Below, one piece after another: positions 42,799 to 51,340 of a stretch of DNA of 64,000 nucleotides. Both the position numbers and the translations under genes were made by a program. Source of the stretch: Salinibacterium sp. GTDB lineage: Bacteria > Actinomycetota > Actinomycetes > Actinomycetales > Microbacteriaceae. The notes beneath the pieces are model-generated. The model was not told the DNA's origin and did no database searches. It saw only the letters and a program-made list of their open reading frames with translations. The stretch spans positions 1 to 64,000 of the forward strand of contig JADGNA010000019.1 of the NCBI GenBank assembly GCA_015234465.1. Direction: 5' to 3'. Every line of letters starts with the position of its first letter. The stretch's first letter is position 1.

Positions 42799-44050
42799 CG
42801 GCGACCACCTCCCTTCGCGCTCGCTGTCGCCCAAGGGCGAGGCAGACCACGCCCGCGCACACTGCCGTGACGACGGCGGCGACGCCGAGCGCCGTCTGGC
42901 CCGAGGTCAGGTCGATCAGCACGCCGACGAGGAGCGCGCCGATGGGGGCAACCCCCTGCTGGCCCATCGTCACGAGTGACATGGTGCGGCCGAGGGCGTG
43001 GGGTGCAGATTCGCCCTGGGCTGCGCCGCTCAGCACTCCCTGGTAGACGCCGATCCCGACGCCGAGCAGAGGCGCCGCCATGAGGAACAGCAGCAGGCTC
43101 GGGGCGGCCGCATTCACCGCGAGGGTCACGGAGAAGAGGAGGCACGCCGGCACGAGGGTGAGCGCTCCAAGGCGCGTGTAGCGGGCGAGGAGCAGACCGC
43201 CGACGACGGCGCCGACAGCGTTGAGCGCATGGGTCGCGCCGAGTTGCCCCGCGTCTCCCTCAAAGGAGAGCGAGACGATCGACGTGAGCACGACGTTCAT
43301 GTTCATCGCGGCGACCGTGACGATGACGTTGACCGCGAGGATCACGACGAGCGCCCGGTTCGAGCGCACCTCCCGCAGGTTCTCGCGCACGGTCGGGCGT
43401 GGCCCCTCCGCACGCAGGCGCGGGTGGAGCTCGCTCGGCCTGATGAGCAGCACGGCGACGAGCACCGCGAGGTAGGTGGCGGCGTTGATGAGCAGGCATG
43501 CCGTCGGGCCGACCGCGAGGAACGCGACGCCCGCGAGCCCCGGCCCGATCGAGCGGGCGGCCGAGATGTACACGGTGCTCAGCACGACCGCGTTGCGCAG
43601 GAGCTCGGCACCCACGAGCTCATAGATGAAGGCTTGGGCGGCCACCCGCTCGAAGGCGTGCACGCATCCGGAGACGACGATGAGGCCATAGAGCCAGCCG
43701 AGCGAGGGTTCCTCCTGGCCGACCGCGACCGCCAGCCCGCATGTCACGAGCACGGCGATGGCGGATGTCACGGCCAGGATCATTCGCGGCGGCACCGAGT
43801 CAGCGAGCCTCCCGGCGGGCGCCCCGAGCAGCAGGATCGGGCCGAACTGCGCCACCGTGACGAGCGCGAGCGCGCTCGCACTACCCGTAATCTGCACGAC
43901 GATGAGCGAGATGGCGAGGTTCTGGAACCAGGTTCCCGTGTTGGAGACCAGTTGGCCCGTGAAGTAGCGCGTGAAATTGGGCACACGGAAGGCCGCGAGC
44001 GATCCGCCCGTCCCCCCTGCAGCCTTCACCGCCGACTCCGCATTCGTCAC
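42791..44050 (-). CDS. MFS transporter (MFS_3/EntS-like)
   Basis: A 419-residue major facilitator with about 12 membrane segments, starting FTRYFTGQLVSNTGTWFQNLAIS, the typical N-terminus of the MFS_3 exporter group. The cytoplasmic loop GAPAGRLADSVPPR fits the G-x-x-x-D-R-x-x-R motif. These proteins are usually exporters. In a nine-gene catabolic operon it could expel a product or toxic intermediate. The start is GTG 44050, 13 bp after the CoA-transferase stop; the ribosome binding site is weak. Confidence 0.85.
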   Translation of the reverse strand: MTNAESAVKAAGGTGGSLAAFRVPNFTRYFTGQLVSNTGTWFQNLAISLIVVQITGSASALALVTVAQFGPILLLGAPAGRLADSVPPRMILAVTSAIAVLVTCGLAVAVGQEEPSLGWLYGLIVVSGCVHAFERVAAQAFIYELVGAELLRNAVVLSTVYISAARSIGPGLAGVAFLAVGPTACLLINAATYLAVLVAVLLIRPSELHPRLRAEGPRPTVRENLREVRSNRALVVILAVNVIVTVAAMNMNVVLTSIVSLSFEGDAGQLGATHALNAVGAVVGGLLLARYTRLGALTLVPACLLFSVTLAVNAAAPSLLLFLMAAPLLGVGIGVYQGVLSGAAQGESAPHALGRTMSLVTMGQQGVAPIGALLVGVLIDLTSGQTALGVAAVVTAVCAGVVCLALGRQRARREVVADG

Positions 44051-44063
44051 TCGTCCAGGCCGG

Positions 44064-45308
44064 TCACAGCGCACCGGAGTCGCGAAGCTTTGCGATCTGC
44101 TCGTCGGCGTAGCCGAGGAGGGAGCGCAAGACGGTCTCCGTGTGTTCGCCGAGGCCGGGCGCGGGCTCGCTGAGGGAGGTCTCGCTCGCGGACAGTCGCA
44201 TCGGCAGCCCCGCGCCGAACAGCTCCTCCTGCACCCCGAAGCTCGGGTGCGCGAGTTGCACGACCTCTCCCCTCTCGCGCACGAGCGGATCGCGCACGGC
44301 TTCCGCGGTGCTGCGCACGGGCGCGGCCGGCACGCCCGCCGCCTCGAGGCGAGCCGTCGCATCCGCCGTCGTGAGGTGCTGCGCCCACTGGGCGATCATG
44401 GCGTGCAGGGTGTCGGCGTTCGCCACCCTCCCGTCGCGACGTGCGAAGCGCTCGTCGTCGGCGAGTTCGGGAGTGCCCAGCGCAGTCATGACGCCGCGCG
44501 CGAACTCGTCGGTCGGCGCGCACAGGGCGAACCAGCCGTCGCTCGTCGCGAAGGTGCCGAAGGGCGCGAGGCGCGGAACGTAGTCGCCCGTGCGGAGCGG
44601 CAGGCCGATTTTCTCGAAGGCGTCGAAGGGCTCGCAGGCCACGAGCGAGGTCAGGGCACCGAGCATCGAGACGTCGACGTGCTGCCCCTCGCCCGTGCGT
44701 TCGGCCTGTAGCACGGCCGCGAGCGTGCCGATCACGCCGAAGAGGGGCGCCACGAGGTCGCCGATCGGCAGCCCGAAGCGCACGGGACCGTCGCCCGGCT
44801 TGCCCGCCGTCATCATGACGCCGCTCAACGCCTGGATGATCGTGTCCATGGCCTTGCCCGTGCCGGCGCCGCCCTGGGCGCCGAAGCCGCTGATCGACGT
44901 GTAGACGAGCGCGGGGTTCAGGTGCCGCACGCTTTCGTAGTCGATTCCGAGACGCGAGGTGACGCCGGCGCTGTAGTTCTCGACGACGATGTCGGCGTTG
45001 GCCACGAGATCGAGGAAGACCTGGCGAGCCTCGGGGTGCTTCATGTTGAGCGTCACGCTCTCCTTGTTTCGCCCCCGGAGCATCATCGAGACCGACATGT
45101 CCTCGTCGCTGGTCCGCAGCACGCTCAACCCCTCGCGCGTCACATAGGGAGAGTTGTTGCGCGAGCTGTCCCCTCCCCGCGTCGGGTTCTCGACCTTGAT
45201 GACTCGCGCGCCGAGGCCCGCAAGCAGGAGCGTCGCGTAGGGGCCGGAGAGGGCGGTCGTGAGGTCGATGACGGTCTTGCCCTCGAGCGGGCGTGCGGTG
45301 GTGCTCAT
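44064..45308 (-). CDS. CaiB/BaiF-type CoA transferase
   Basis: Class III CoA-transferase of 414 residues, moving CoA between acyl-CoA donors and free carboxylates. The N-terminal VIDLTTALSGPYATLLLAGLGARVIKVE block, RGRNKESVTLN, and FGLPIGDLVAP, whose Asp184 matches the covalent-intermediate aspartate of formyl-CoA transferase, are all present. An EGQHVDVSMLGA segment follows. A GGAAGG sequence lies upstream of ATG 45308. It offers the only CoA-activation step in the island, and its product could serve the dehydratase-like pair and as PaaX ligand. Confidence 0.92.
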   Translation of the reverse strand: MSTTARPLEGKTVIDLTTALSGPYATLLLAGLGARVIKVENPTRGGDSSRNNSPYVTREGLSVLRTSDEDMSVSMMLRGRNKESVTLNMKHPEARQVFLDLVANADIVVENYSAGVTSRLGIDYESVRHLNPALVYTSISGFGAQGGAGTGKAMDTIIQALSGVMMTAGKPGDGPVRFGLPIGDLVAPLFGVIGTLAAVLQAERTGEGQHVDVSMLGALTSLVACEPFDAFEKIGLPLRTGDYVPRLAPFGTFATSDGWFALCAPTDEFARGVMTALGTPELADDERFARRDGRVANADTLHAMIAQWAQHLTTADATARLEAAGVPAAPVRSTAEAVRDPLVRERGEVVQLAHPSFGVQEELFGAGLPMRLSASETSLSEPAPGLGEHTETVLRSLLGYADEQIAKLRDSGAL

Positions 45309-45328
45309 GTGGTGCTTGTCCTTCCAGG

Positions 45329-46468
45329 TCACGCGTCGGGGGCTGAGACGCGGACTTCGCGGCCCTGCCAGCTGAACCGTGTGTCGAGTTCGACCTCGCG
45401 CGTGATGTCTTCGATGTATGCGGCGACCTGCCGCCCCTTCTCGTCGTCCCCGAGCGGCACCGGTCGCGCATCGTCGTCGATCCAGCACGGGATGAATCCG
45501 CCCGAGACCGCGCCCTGCTCGTCGACCGAGATGACGGCGATCGCTGTGTTGCGGCTCTCGGGGTGGAAGGCATAGGTGGGCATCGCGGGGTCTGGGCTGA
45601 AGCCGAACAGTTTCTTGCGCCGCTTCGCCCACGCCTGGCGCTCGGGTGAGTTCTCGTCGCCGCTCGAGAGGGCGGATGTCACGGTCACGAAGTTGCCCAA
45701 GCCGTGGAAGATTGGCGCACCGCGGTAGACCTCGATGCCCCGCATGATGTGCGCGTGATGGGCGATGACGGCGGATGCCCCGGCGTCGACGGCCGCGCGG
45801 GCGATCTCGAACTCATACGCCGCGATCTCAGCGGGCAGGTGCCCGATGCCCTTGTGCAGCGCCGCGATCACGATGTCGACCCGCCCTGCGAGCTCGCGCA
45901 CGGCATCCGTGAAGGTGCGCAGCGAGGCGGGGTCGCAGAAGCTGTAGACGGTGGGCGGCCCGCCGGGGTTGGCGCTGTCGAGCTCGTAGTGCGTGATGAC
46001 CTTGACGGATGCCGCACCCGGCTTGCGCGACGTCGCCCACGATTCCCGGGGGCCGACGCAGTTGACGTTGATGACGCCGATGCGGTGGCCACCCCGTTCC
46101 ACGATGGCGGGCTCCCACGCCTCCGTGAGGTTCATTCCCGCGCCGGTCGGGGTCATGCCCGCCTCGCGGCACAGCCGCACGGTGTCGGCGATCCCCTGCG
46201 GGCCGCAGTCGTAGATGTGGTTGCCCGCGAGGGTCGCGACGGCGAAGCCAGCGCGTCCCGCCGCAGCGAGGTTCGCGGGGTCGGCCGGAGGGGCCGGCAC
46301 GTCGACGCTCGCGCACTCAGTCGAGGTCGTGTGTGGCACCTCGACCTGGGCGATGGCCAGATCCGCCTGTTGCAACAGCGGCGTGCTCGCCTCGAAGTAG
46401 AAGTCGGGATTCGGCTCGTCGAGCACGAGGTCGCCGACCGCCATGATCGTCACCGGCTGCTTCATCAT
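45329..46468 (-). CDS. CapA/PGA_cap-family metallophosphatase-like protein (CapA-2)
   Basis: A 379-residue paralogue of CapA-1. Motifs are [35 protein letters not shown] (His/Lys where CapA-1 has HWG) and [20 protein letters not shown] with GNF. It too lacks a signal peptide and membrane anchor. Its start overlaps the GlnQ-like stop (ATGATGA), and the CoA-transferase follows 20 bp later. Being placed between importer and enzymes suggests it acts on the imported compound, for instance by hydrolysing a phosphoester or amide; this is inference. Confidence 0.84.
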   Translation of the reverse strand: MMKQPVTIMAVGDLVLDEPNPDFYFEASTPLLQQADLAIAQVEVPHTTSTECASVDVPAPPADPANLAAAGRAGFAVATLAGNHIYDCGPQGIADTVRLCREAGMTPTGAGMNLTEAWEPAIVERGGHRIGVINVNCVGPRESWATSRKPGAASVKVITHYELDSANPGGPPTVYSFCDPASLRTFTDAVRELAGRVDIVIAALHKGIGHLPAEIAAYEFEIARAAVDAGASAVIAHHAHIMRGIEVYRGAPIFHGLGNFVTVTSALSSGDENSPERQAWAKRRKKLFGFSPDPAMPTYAFHPESRNTAIAVISVDEQGAVSGGFIPCWIDDDARPVPLGDDEKGRQVAAYIEDITREVELDTRFSWQGREVRVSAPDA

Positions 46469-47265
46469 GAGACCGCCTGCCTTCCCTCGGAGTACCGCGT
46501 GAGGAACGACCTGAGACGGTCGGTGCGCGGCGAGGCGAAGAACTCCGCCGACGGGCCCTCCTCGACGACGCGACCCTCCGCCATGAAGACGCAGCGGTCG
46601 GCGACCTCGCGGGCGAAGTCCATCTCGTGGGTCACCACGACCATCGTCATGCCGGCACGCGCGAGGCTCTTCATGACCGCGAGCACCTCGTCGACGAGTT
46701 CCGGGTCGAGTGCGCTCGTCGGCTCATCGAAGAGGAGCACACGCGGATTCGGGGCGACGGCGCGGGCAATCGCGACCCGCTGCTGCTGGCCGCCGGAGAG
46801 CTGCCGCGGGTGCGCATCCGCCTTGTCCGACAGCCCGACCTTCTCGAGAAGTTCGAGCGCGCGGGCGCGAGCCTTCGCGGCGGGCACCCCATGCACCTTC
46901 GTGGGAGCCTCCGTGATGTTGCGCAGCACACTCCAGTGTGGGAACAGATTGAACTGCTGGAAGACCATCCCCATCTGCCTGCGCTGCTGCTCCACCTGGC
47001 GCTCGCTGCGGGGACGGAGGCCCCCGCGATGCTCCTCAAAGCCGAGGAGTTCGCCGTCGAGGTACATTGCGCCGCCATCGATCGACTCGAGCTGGTGCAG
47101 GCAGCGCACGAGCGTCGACTTGCCGGAACCGGACGGTCCCAGGATCGCAACGACATCACCCTCGGCGACGCTCAGGTCCACTCCGTCCAGGGCCAGGGTG
47201 TCACCGAATCGCTTCACGACGCCCCGTGCCTCCAGCACGGTCTTGCGGGTGGTCTCGGCGTTCAT
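46465..47265 (-). CDS. Polar amino-acid-type ABC ATPase (GlnQ-like)
   Basis: A 266-residue ATPase of the HisP/GlnQ group. Walker [14 protein letters not shown]-loop [12 protein letters not shown], signature [15 protein letters not shown], Walker [15 protein letters not shown] and VTHEMDFA are intact. ATG overlaps the permease stop (ATGA). Part of the nine-gene operon starting at 49209. Confidence 0.93.
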   Translation of the reverse strand: MNAETTRKTVLEARGVVKRFGDTLALDGVDLSVAEGDVVAILGPSGSGKSTLVRCLHQLESIDGGAMYLDGELLGFEEHRGGLRPRSERQVEQQRRQMGMVFQQFNLFPHWSVLRNITEAPTKVHGVPAAKARARALELLEKVGLSDKADAHPRQLSGGQQQRVAIARAVAPNPRVLLFDEPTSALDPELVDEVLAVMKSLARAGMTMVVVTHEMDFAREVADRCVFMAEGRVVEEGPSAEFFASPRTDRLRSFLTRYSEGRQAVS

Positions 47266-48236
47266 GCGCCCTTCCCCTTCCTGCGCGCGCGCCCCGTGGC
47301 ATCCGTCTCGCCGGCGGGTTCTGGGAGCGCAACGGCGCCAGTGAGCATCGTGCGCACCTGCCCCGTCTTCGGCATCGCCGTGGCGGCACGGTCGTAGCCG
47401 CGGCCGAAGTAGCGCTCGATGCGGCGCTGCCCCATCGTGAGCAGGGTCACGACGACGAGATACCAGATGACCGCGACGAGGAGCAGCGGCACGACCTGGT
47501 AGGTGCGGTTGTAGATGACCTGCACGGAGTGCAGCAGGTCACCCATCGCGATGACGGAGACGAGCGACGTGCCCTTGAGCAGCCCGATGAACTGACTGCC
47601 CGTGGGCGGGATGATGACGCGCATCGACTGCGGCAGCACGACCTTCATGAAGGTCTGCAGGCGGCTGAAGCCCATCGCCCTCGCGGCATCCTTCTGGCCC
47701 GTGTCGACCGCGAGGATGCCGGAGCGCACGATCTCCGCCATGTAGGCGGCCTCGTGCAGGCTCAGGCCGATGATGGCGGCCGTGAGCGGACTGATGAGGT
47801 CGTTCGACGACCAGGAGTAGAGCTCGGGGCCGAATGGCACGCCGATCGAGATGCGCGGCACGAGGTACGCGAGGTTGAACCAGAAGATCAGCTGCACGAG
47901 GGGCGGGATGCCGCGGAAGACCCCGACATAGAGCTGACAGATCCAGCGCACGGGGCCGAAGTCGCTCAGTTGCCCGGCCGCGATGAGCGTGCCGAGCACC
48001 GAGCCGATGACCATGCCGACGATCGTCAGGAAGATCGTCATCCACAGGCCCGTGAGCACGTTCGGATTGAAGAGATAGCTCGCGACGACGCCCCACTCGA
48101 GGCGTTCGTTCGTCACGAGGAAGATGACGACCTGCAGCATCACGATCGCGATCGCGGCGCCGCCGACGAGTCGCCACGGCCGGAACCGGGGTCGGGCGGA
48201 TGCGACGTCATGCGTCGCGAGGGCTGGGGTGCTCAT
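47262..48236 (-). CDS. Polar amino-acid-type ABC permease
   Basis: A 324-residue HisM/GlnP-type permease with about five membrane segments. The signature [33 protein letters not shown] and coupling loop [19 protein letters not shown] are present. Only one permease gene exists, so a homodimeric channel is likely. The C-terminal 55 residues are an extra polar tail. AGGAGAAGA precedes ATG 48236. Confidence 0.92.
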   Translation of the reverse strand: MSTPALATHDVASARPRFRPWRLVGGAAIAIVMLQVVIFLVTNERLEWGVVASYLFNPNVLTGLWMTIFLTIVGMVIGSVLGTLIAAGQLSDFGPVRWICQLYVGVFRGIPPLVQLIFWFNLAYLVPRISIGVPFGPELYSWSSNDLISPLTAAIIGLSLHEAAYMAEIVRSGILAVDTGQKDAARAMGFSRLQTFMKVVLPQSMRVIIPPTGSQFIGLLKGTSLVSVIAMGDLLHSVQVIYNRTYQVVPLLLVAVIWYLVVVTLLTMGQRRIERYFGRGYDRAATAMPKTGQVRTMLTGAVALPEPAGETDATGRARRKGKGA

Positions 48237-48268
48237 TCTTCTCCTGGTGCGAAGGCTGGCAAGGGGTG

Positions 48269-48292
48269 GGCGGGCCCGTCACCGGGCCCGCC
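48269..48292 (-). other. Intercistronic hairpin between binding protein and permease
   Basis: Perfect 10-bp stem (GGCGGGCCCG/CGGGCCCGCC) with a 4-base loop in the 70-bp gap after the binding-protein gene. Without a T-run it more likely stabilises the binding-protein mRNA than terminates. Confidence 0.55.
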
Positions 48293-48306
48293 GCTCGGCT
48301 GACTCG

Positions 48307-49209
48307 TCAGCCCGTGACGGGGTTGTAGAGGGGCTCGTCGACAGCGACGTTCTCGAGCCCCCACTTCTCCATGAACTCGATGTACTGGCCGCTCTCGAAC
48401 AGGTTCTGCATCGCCTTGTACAGCACCGGGCCGAGCTCGTTGTCCTTCGGCGCGAACATTGCGAGGAGGTCAACGCCGGCCCCCTGCGCGTCGGACTGCG
48501 TGTGGTACGCGAAGGTGTCCGGCGTCTTGTCGAGGATGTCGATCGCGGCGGTCTCCGTCACGGCGAGGGCGTCGACTCGCTCGGACTGCACGGCGAGGAT
48601 GGTCGAGTTGGTGTCGGCGAGCCCGACGAAGGTGTTTGCCTCCATGCCCTCCGAGACGCACCAGTCATTGAGCGCAGCGACCTGTGTCTCGGTGACGGAG
48701 CCCGTGACTCCCGAGATCTGGATGCCGCAGAGGTCCTCCTCCGACTCGAAGTCGTCTTCGCGACTCTCGAGGAAGACGTAGGAGGTGCGGGTCGTGAGCC
48801 ACACGACGGCGTCGAAGTCCGCCTCGCGTTCCTCGGTCGTGCGCACAGGACCGTTGAACGCGTCGTAGCGCCCCGAGAGCATGCCCGTGAGGATTGCGGG
48901 GAGCCCCGAGGCGATGTCGATCTCGATGTCAACGCCGAGCTGCTCCTCGAGCATGGCCTGGAACTCGGGGTCGATGCCTGTGACCGATCCGTCCTCTTCA
49001 ACGGTGCGATAGGGCGGGTGACTGTCGCCTGCAAAGGTCAGGGTGCCTTTATCCTTCGCCCACTGGGGAAGCTCGTCGTAGAGGGGCGCCTCAGCGGTCC
49101 CGGTCGCGGGCTCCGTGGGGTCCGGCTCCTCGGCGGGCGTGGCGCATCCCGCCAGGAGCAGCCCGGCGGCGCCGAGAGTGAAGAGTGCCATGGGTCGGTG
49201 CAGGCGCAT
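48307..49209 (-). CDS. Polar amino-acid-type substrate-binding lipoprotein
   Basis: Family 3 solute-binding protein of 300 residues. The signal peptide and lipobox are FTLGAAGLLLAGCATP. The mature region has the family start TLTFAGDSHPPYRTVEEDG and SGRYDAFNGPVRTTEERE. Several acidic residues and an extra Cys pair (Cys in DLCGIQ and NDWCVS) are seen. GGAGAA precedes ATG. It heads the nine-gene operon. Family 3 proteins bind amino acids, opines and related zwitterions, so an amino-acid-like substrate is possible. Confidence 0.9.
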   Translation of the reverse strand: MRLHRPMALFTLGAAGLLLAGCATPAEEPDPTEPATGTAEAPLYDELPQWAKDKGTLTFAGDSHPPYRTVEEDGSVTGIDPEFQAMLEEQLGVDIEIDIASGLPAILTGMLSGRYDAFNGPVRTTEEREADFDAVVWLTTRTSYVFLESREDDFESEEDLCGIQISGVTGSVTETQVAALNDWCVSEGMEANTFVGLADTNSTILAVQSERVDALAVTETAAIDILDKTPDTFAYHTQSDAQGAGVDLLAMFAPKDNELGPVLYKAMQNLFESGQYIEFMEKWGLENVAVDEPLYNPVTG

Positions 49210-49281
49210 GTGAATTCTCCATTGGATTCAGCCGATGCCTCGGGGGCTCCCTCGGCATTCAGGGTCGACTCAGTACCCAGA

Positions 49282-49310
49282 AGAGTAACGACTCGCTGCA
49301 CGAGCGTCAA
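49282..49310 (-). promoter_or_regulatory. Predicted promoter of the nine-gene operon
   Basis: Minus strand: TTGACG (49310-49305), exactly 17 bases, TACTCT (49287-49282). A start near 49275 gives a 65-base leader. The -35 overlaps the stop codon of the upstream pcm gene, and an inverted CTCG-N5-CGAG lies in the spacer. Confidence 0.6.
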
Positions 49311-49999
49311 TAGATGTGTTGCCTATTCTGCTGATCTGTCTCGATTCCTCCCCCAGGATGGCCGTGCTCCCCCACGAGCGGCACGAACGCCACGCCGAGG
49401 AGTGGCGTCTCGGTGACCCGGCCGTCGACATCCTTGCGCACGAGGAGCAGCTGCTGGTGGCCGTAGGAGCCCTCGACCGGCATCACGAGCCGGCCGCCGG
49501 GCGCGAGTTGCTCGAGGAGCGGCGGAGGAACCGAGGGCCCCGCCGCCGTCACGACGATCGCGTCGAAGGGCGCCCCCTCGGGCAGTCCCCACGTTCCGTC
49601 CGCCGAATGCACGTGCACGTTGTTGTAGCCGAGTCGCGACATCCGCTCCGCCGCCTGCTCCGCCAAGCGGGAATGGCGCTCGACCGTGTCGACACGGGCA
49701 GCCAGCCTTCCCAGCACGGCGGCTCCGTAGCCCGACCCTGCGCCGATCTCGAGCACCCTGTCGCCCTGTTCCACCTGCGCCGACTGCGCCATGAAGGCGA
49801 CGATGTAGGGCTGAGAGATGGTCTGGCCCTCCTCGATCGGCAGCGGCCGGTCAGCATAGGCATACTGGCGAGCGTGCTCGGCAACGAACTCCTCGCGCGG
49901 CACCGCCGCCATCGCCGCGAGCACCCGCTCGTCATCGATCCCCCTCGCACGCAGGTGGCGGGCGAGCATGACTTCCTTGTCCCTGGCGAGGCCGTCCAT
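49307..49999 (-). CDS. pcm: Protein-L-isoaspartate O-methyltransferase
   Basis: SAM-dependent repair enzyme of 230 residues that methylates isoaspartyl residues. The motifs EGQTISQPYIVAFMAQ, VLEIGAGSGYGAAVLGRLA (SAM site) and TAAGPSVPPPLLEQLAPGGRLVMPV are all typical. ATG 49999 is the only good in-frame start near the family N-terminus; its ribosome binding site is not obvious. It is divergent from the alpha/beta-hydrolase. It borders the island and its stop sits in the island promoter. Confidence 0.93.
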   Translation of the reverse strand: MDGLARDKEVMLARHLRARGIDDERVLAAMAAVPREEFVAEHARQYAYADRPLPIEEGQTISQPYIVAFMAQSAQVEQGDRVLEIGAGSGYGAAVLGRLAARVDTVERHSRLAEQAAERMSRLGYNNVHVHSADGTWGLPEGAPFDAIVVTAAGPSVPPPLLEQLAPGGRLVMPVEGSYGHQQLLLVRKDVDGRVTETPLLGVAFVPLVGEHGHPGGGIETDQQNRQHIY

Positions 50000-50044
50000 G
50001 CCGCAATCATGCCGCCGCCCTCTCCTCCCGCCAAGGCCCCGCAA

Positions 50045-50050
50045 TACACT
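50045..50050 (+). promoter_or_regulatory. Leaderless -10 element of the alpha/beta-hydrolase gene
   Basis: TACACT ends seven bases before ATG 50058 and no ribosome binding site is present. Geometry matches the SDR promoter at 22145. Confidence 0.5.
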
Positions 50051-50057
50051 GTGAACG

Positions 50058-50927
50058 ATGCCTTCCCACACCACACCGCCGTGGTTCGACCCGGCGCCCT
50101 ATGACTCTGGACTGCGCCACGAACTCGTCAGCAGCGGCGTCCGCATCCGCTACCGGACGGGTGGCAACGGCGACGGGCCCCGCATCCTCTTCGTGCACGG
50201 CGGGCGCGCTCACGCCGCCTGGTGGGCGCACCAGATAGCCCTCCTCGGCCCTGACACGCCCAAGTGGGCGGCGCTCGACCTCTCCGGGCATGGCGACAGC
50301 GAGTGGCGGGAGCACTATCGAGCCGAGTTGTGGCTGGGCGAGGTGCAGGATGTCGCGGCCGCCCTCGGCGCAGACGACGAGCTCATCCTGGTCGGCCATT
50401 CGCTCGGCGGCATGCTCTCGATCCTCACCGCGGCATCCGGCGCTGTTCCTGCCATCCGCCACGTCGTCTCCGTCGACGCGGTTCCCCTCGTCCCAGGCGA
50501 CGCCCCTGCTCGGGCGGAACAGTCGGCCAGCACGCCCTCCTATCGCGGCCTCGGCGACGGCATCGCAGCCTTCGCCGATCGCTCGGCGCGCCAGCACTGG
50601 CCGCGCTGGCTCGCGCGCTTCATCGGGGAACGGAGCCTACGCCCGCACGACGGCGGCTGGACCTGGAGGCACGACACGGCGCCTCGCATCATCGAACGCC
50701 CGGTGATCCAGGAGTTCGACGCCCTCGACCTGTCACGACTCACGCTCGTATCGGGACGCCGCTCCCCCTATCGAGACTCGCTCCTCGCATCCGGGTTCCT
50801 GCGCCGCGCGGGCGATGAGCTGCGCCACTTCTCGCTCGACGCGGGCCACGACGTCATGATGGAGCAGCCAGAGGAGTTCCACGCGCTCTTGGTCGGGGAA
50901 CTCGCGCTCGCGGAGGCACCCCGATGA
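50058..50927 (+). CDS. Alpha/beta-hydrolase
   Basis: Cytoplasmic hydrolase of 289 residues. ILFVHGGRAHAAWW forms the oxyanion region, LVGHSLGGMLS carries the nucleophile serine, and DAGHDVMMEQPEEF supplies the catalytic histidine. No signal peptide. Fold assignment is firm but substrate is unknown. Its stop overlaps the macro-domain remnant (ATGA), so the two were one operon. Probably transcribed as a leaderless mRNA. Confidence 0.87.
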   Translation: MPSHTTPPWFDPAPYDSGLRHELVSSGVRIRYRTGGNGDGPRILFVHGGRAHAAWWAHQIALLGPDTPKWAALDLSGHGDSEWREHYRAELWLGEVQDVAAALGADDELILVGHSLGGMLSILTAASGAVPAIRHVVSVDAVPLVPGDAPARAEQSASTPSYRGLGDGIAAFADRSARQHWPRWLARFIGERSLRPHDGGWTWRHDTAPRIIERPVIQEFDALDLSRLTLVSGRRSPYRDSLLASGFLRRAGDELRHFSLDAGHDVMMEQPEEFHALLVGELALAEAPR

Positions 50928-51160
50928 CGCTCCCGCTGGCAGCCCACGGCGACATCACGCAGCAGTCAGTCGATGCGATCGTCAACGCGGCCAACAATCG
51001 GATGCGCGGCGGCGGCGGTGTCGACGGCGCCATCGCCGCGGTCGCCATGCTCGCGACGACCCCCACGCGCGTCGAGGAGATCCGCATCGTGGCGTTCGAC
51101 GAGGCGACACACGATCAGGTGCAGCGGGCGATCCGTGCCCACTCCCCCGAAATCGAGTAA
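50924..51160 (+). pseudogene. Internally deleted macro-domain protein
   Basis: The 78-residue product starts like an intact macro domain: HGDITQQSVDAIVNAANN and GGGGVDGAI (residues 8-37). It then jumps to a C-terminal-like end, AAVAMLATTPTRVEEIRIVAFDEATHDQVQ. About 95 residues that normally form the middle of the ADP-ribose-binding fold are missing, with the frame preserved. A functional macro domain is very unlikely. The alternative, a real small protein, is possible because translation is still coupled to the upstream hydrolase by an ATGA overlap. Confidence 0.7.
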
Positions 51161-51168
51161 GAACACAA

Positions 51169-51203
51169 AACGGCTGAACCCCAATCGCTGGGATTCAGCC
51201 GTT
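51169..51203 (-). terminator. Rho-independent terminator of tRNA-Ala, possibly bidirectional
   Basis: A 15-bp stem with one mismatch (51169-51183 with 51189-51203) and a 5-base loop. On the minus strand it is followed by TTTTGTGTT, fitting termination 22 bases after the tRNA. It may also end the plus-strand hydrolase operon. Confidence 0.75.
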
Positions 51204-51224
51204 CATGTTGCCCCAAGAGGACTT

Positions 51225-51301
51225 TGGTGGATCCAAGGGGATTTGAACCCCTGACCCCCTGCATGCCATGCAGGTGCGCTACCGGGCTGCGCCATGGACC
51301 C
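51225..51301 (-). tRNA. tRNA-Ala (anticodon GGC), CCA encoded
   Basis: Cloverleaf read on the minus strand: acceptor GGGTCCA pairs with TGGATCC and contains the alanine identity wobble G3.U70; D stem GCGC/GCGC; anticodon stem CCTGC/GCAGG with loop ATGGCAT giving anticodon GGC; T stem and loop AGGGG-TTCAAAT-CCCCT; discriminator A, then encoded CCA (51225-51227). The mature part without CCA is 74 bases. Confidence 0.97.
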
Positions 51302-51340
51302 TCGGTGTTTGTCACTCCGTGAAGCAACTTCTCAAGATTA

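Noticed and set aside
51225-51301. tRNA-Ala as integration site of the 25-kb island.
   Set aside because: The tRNA is separated from the island by pcm and the hydrolase, no integrase gene is present, and I saw no direct repeat of the tRNA 3' end at the left edge.
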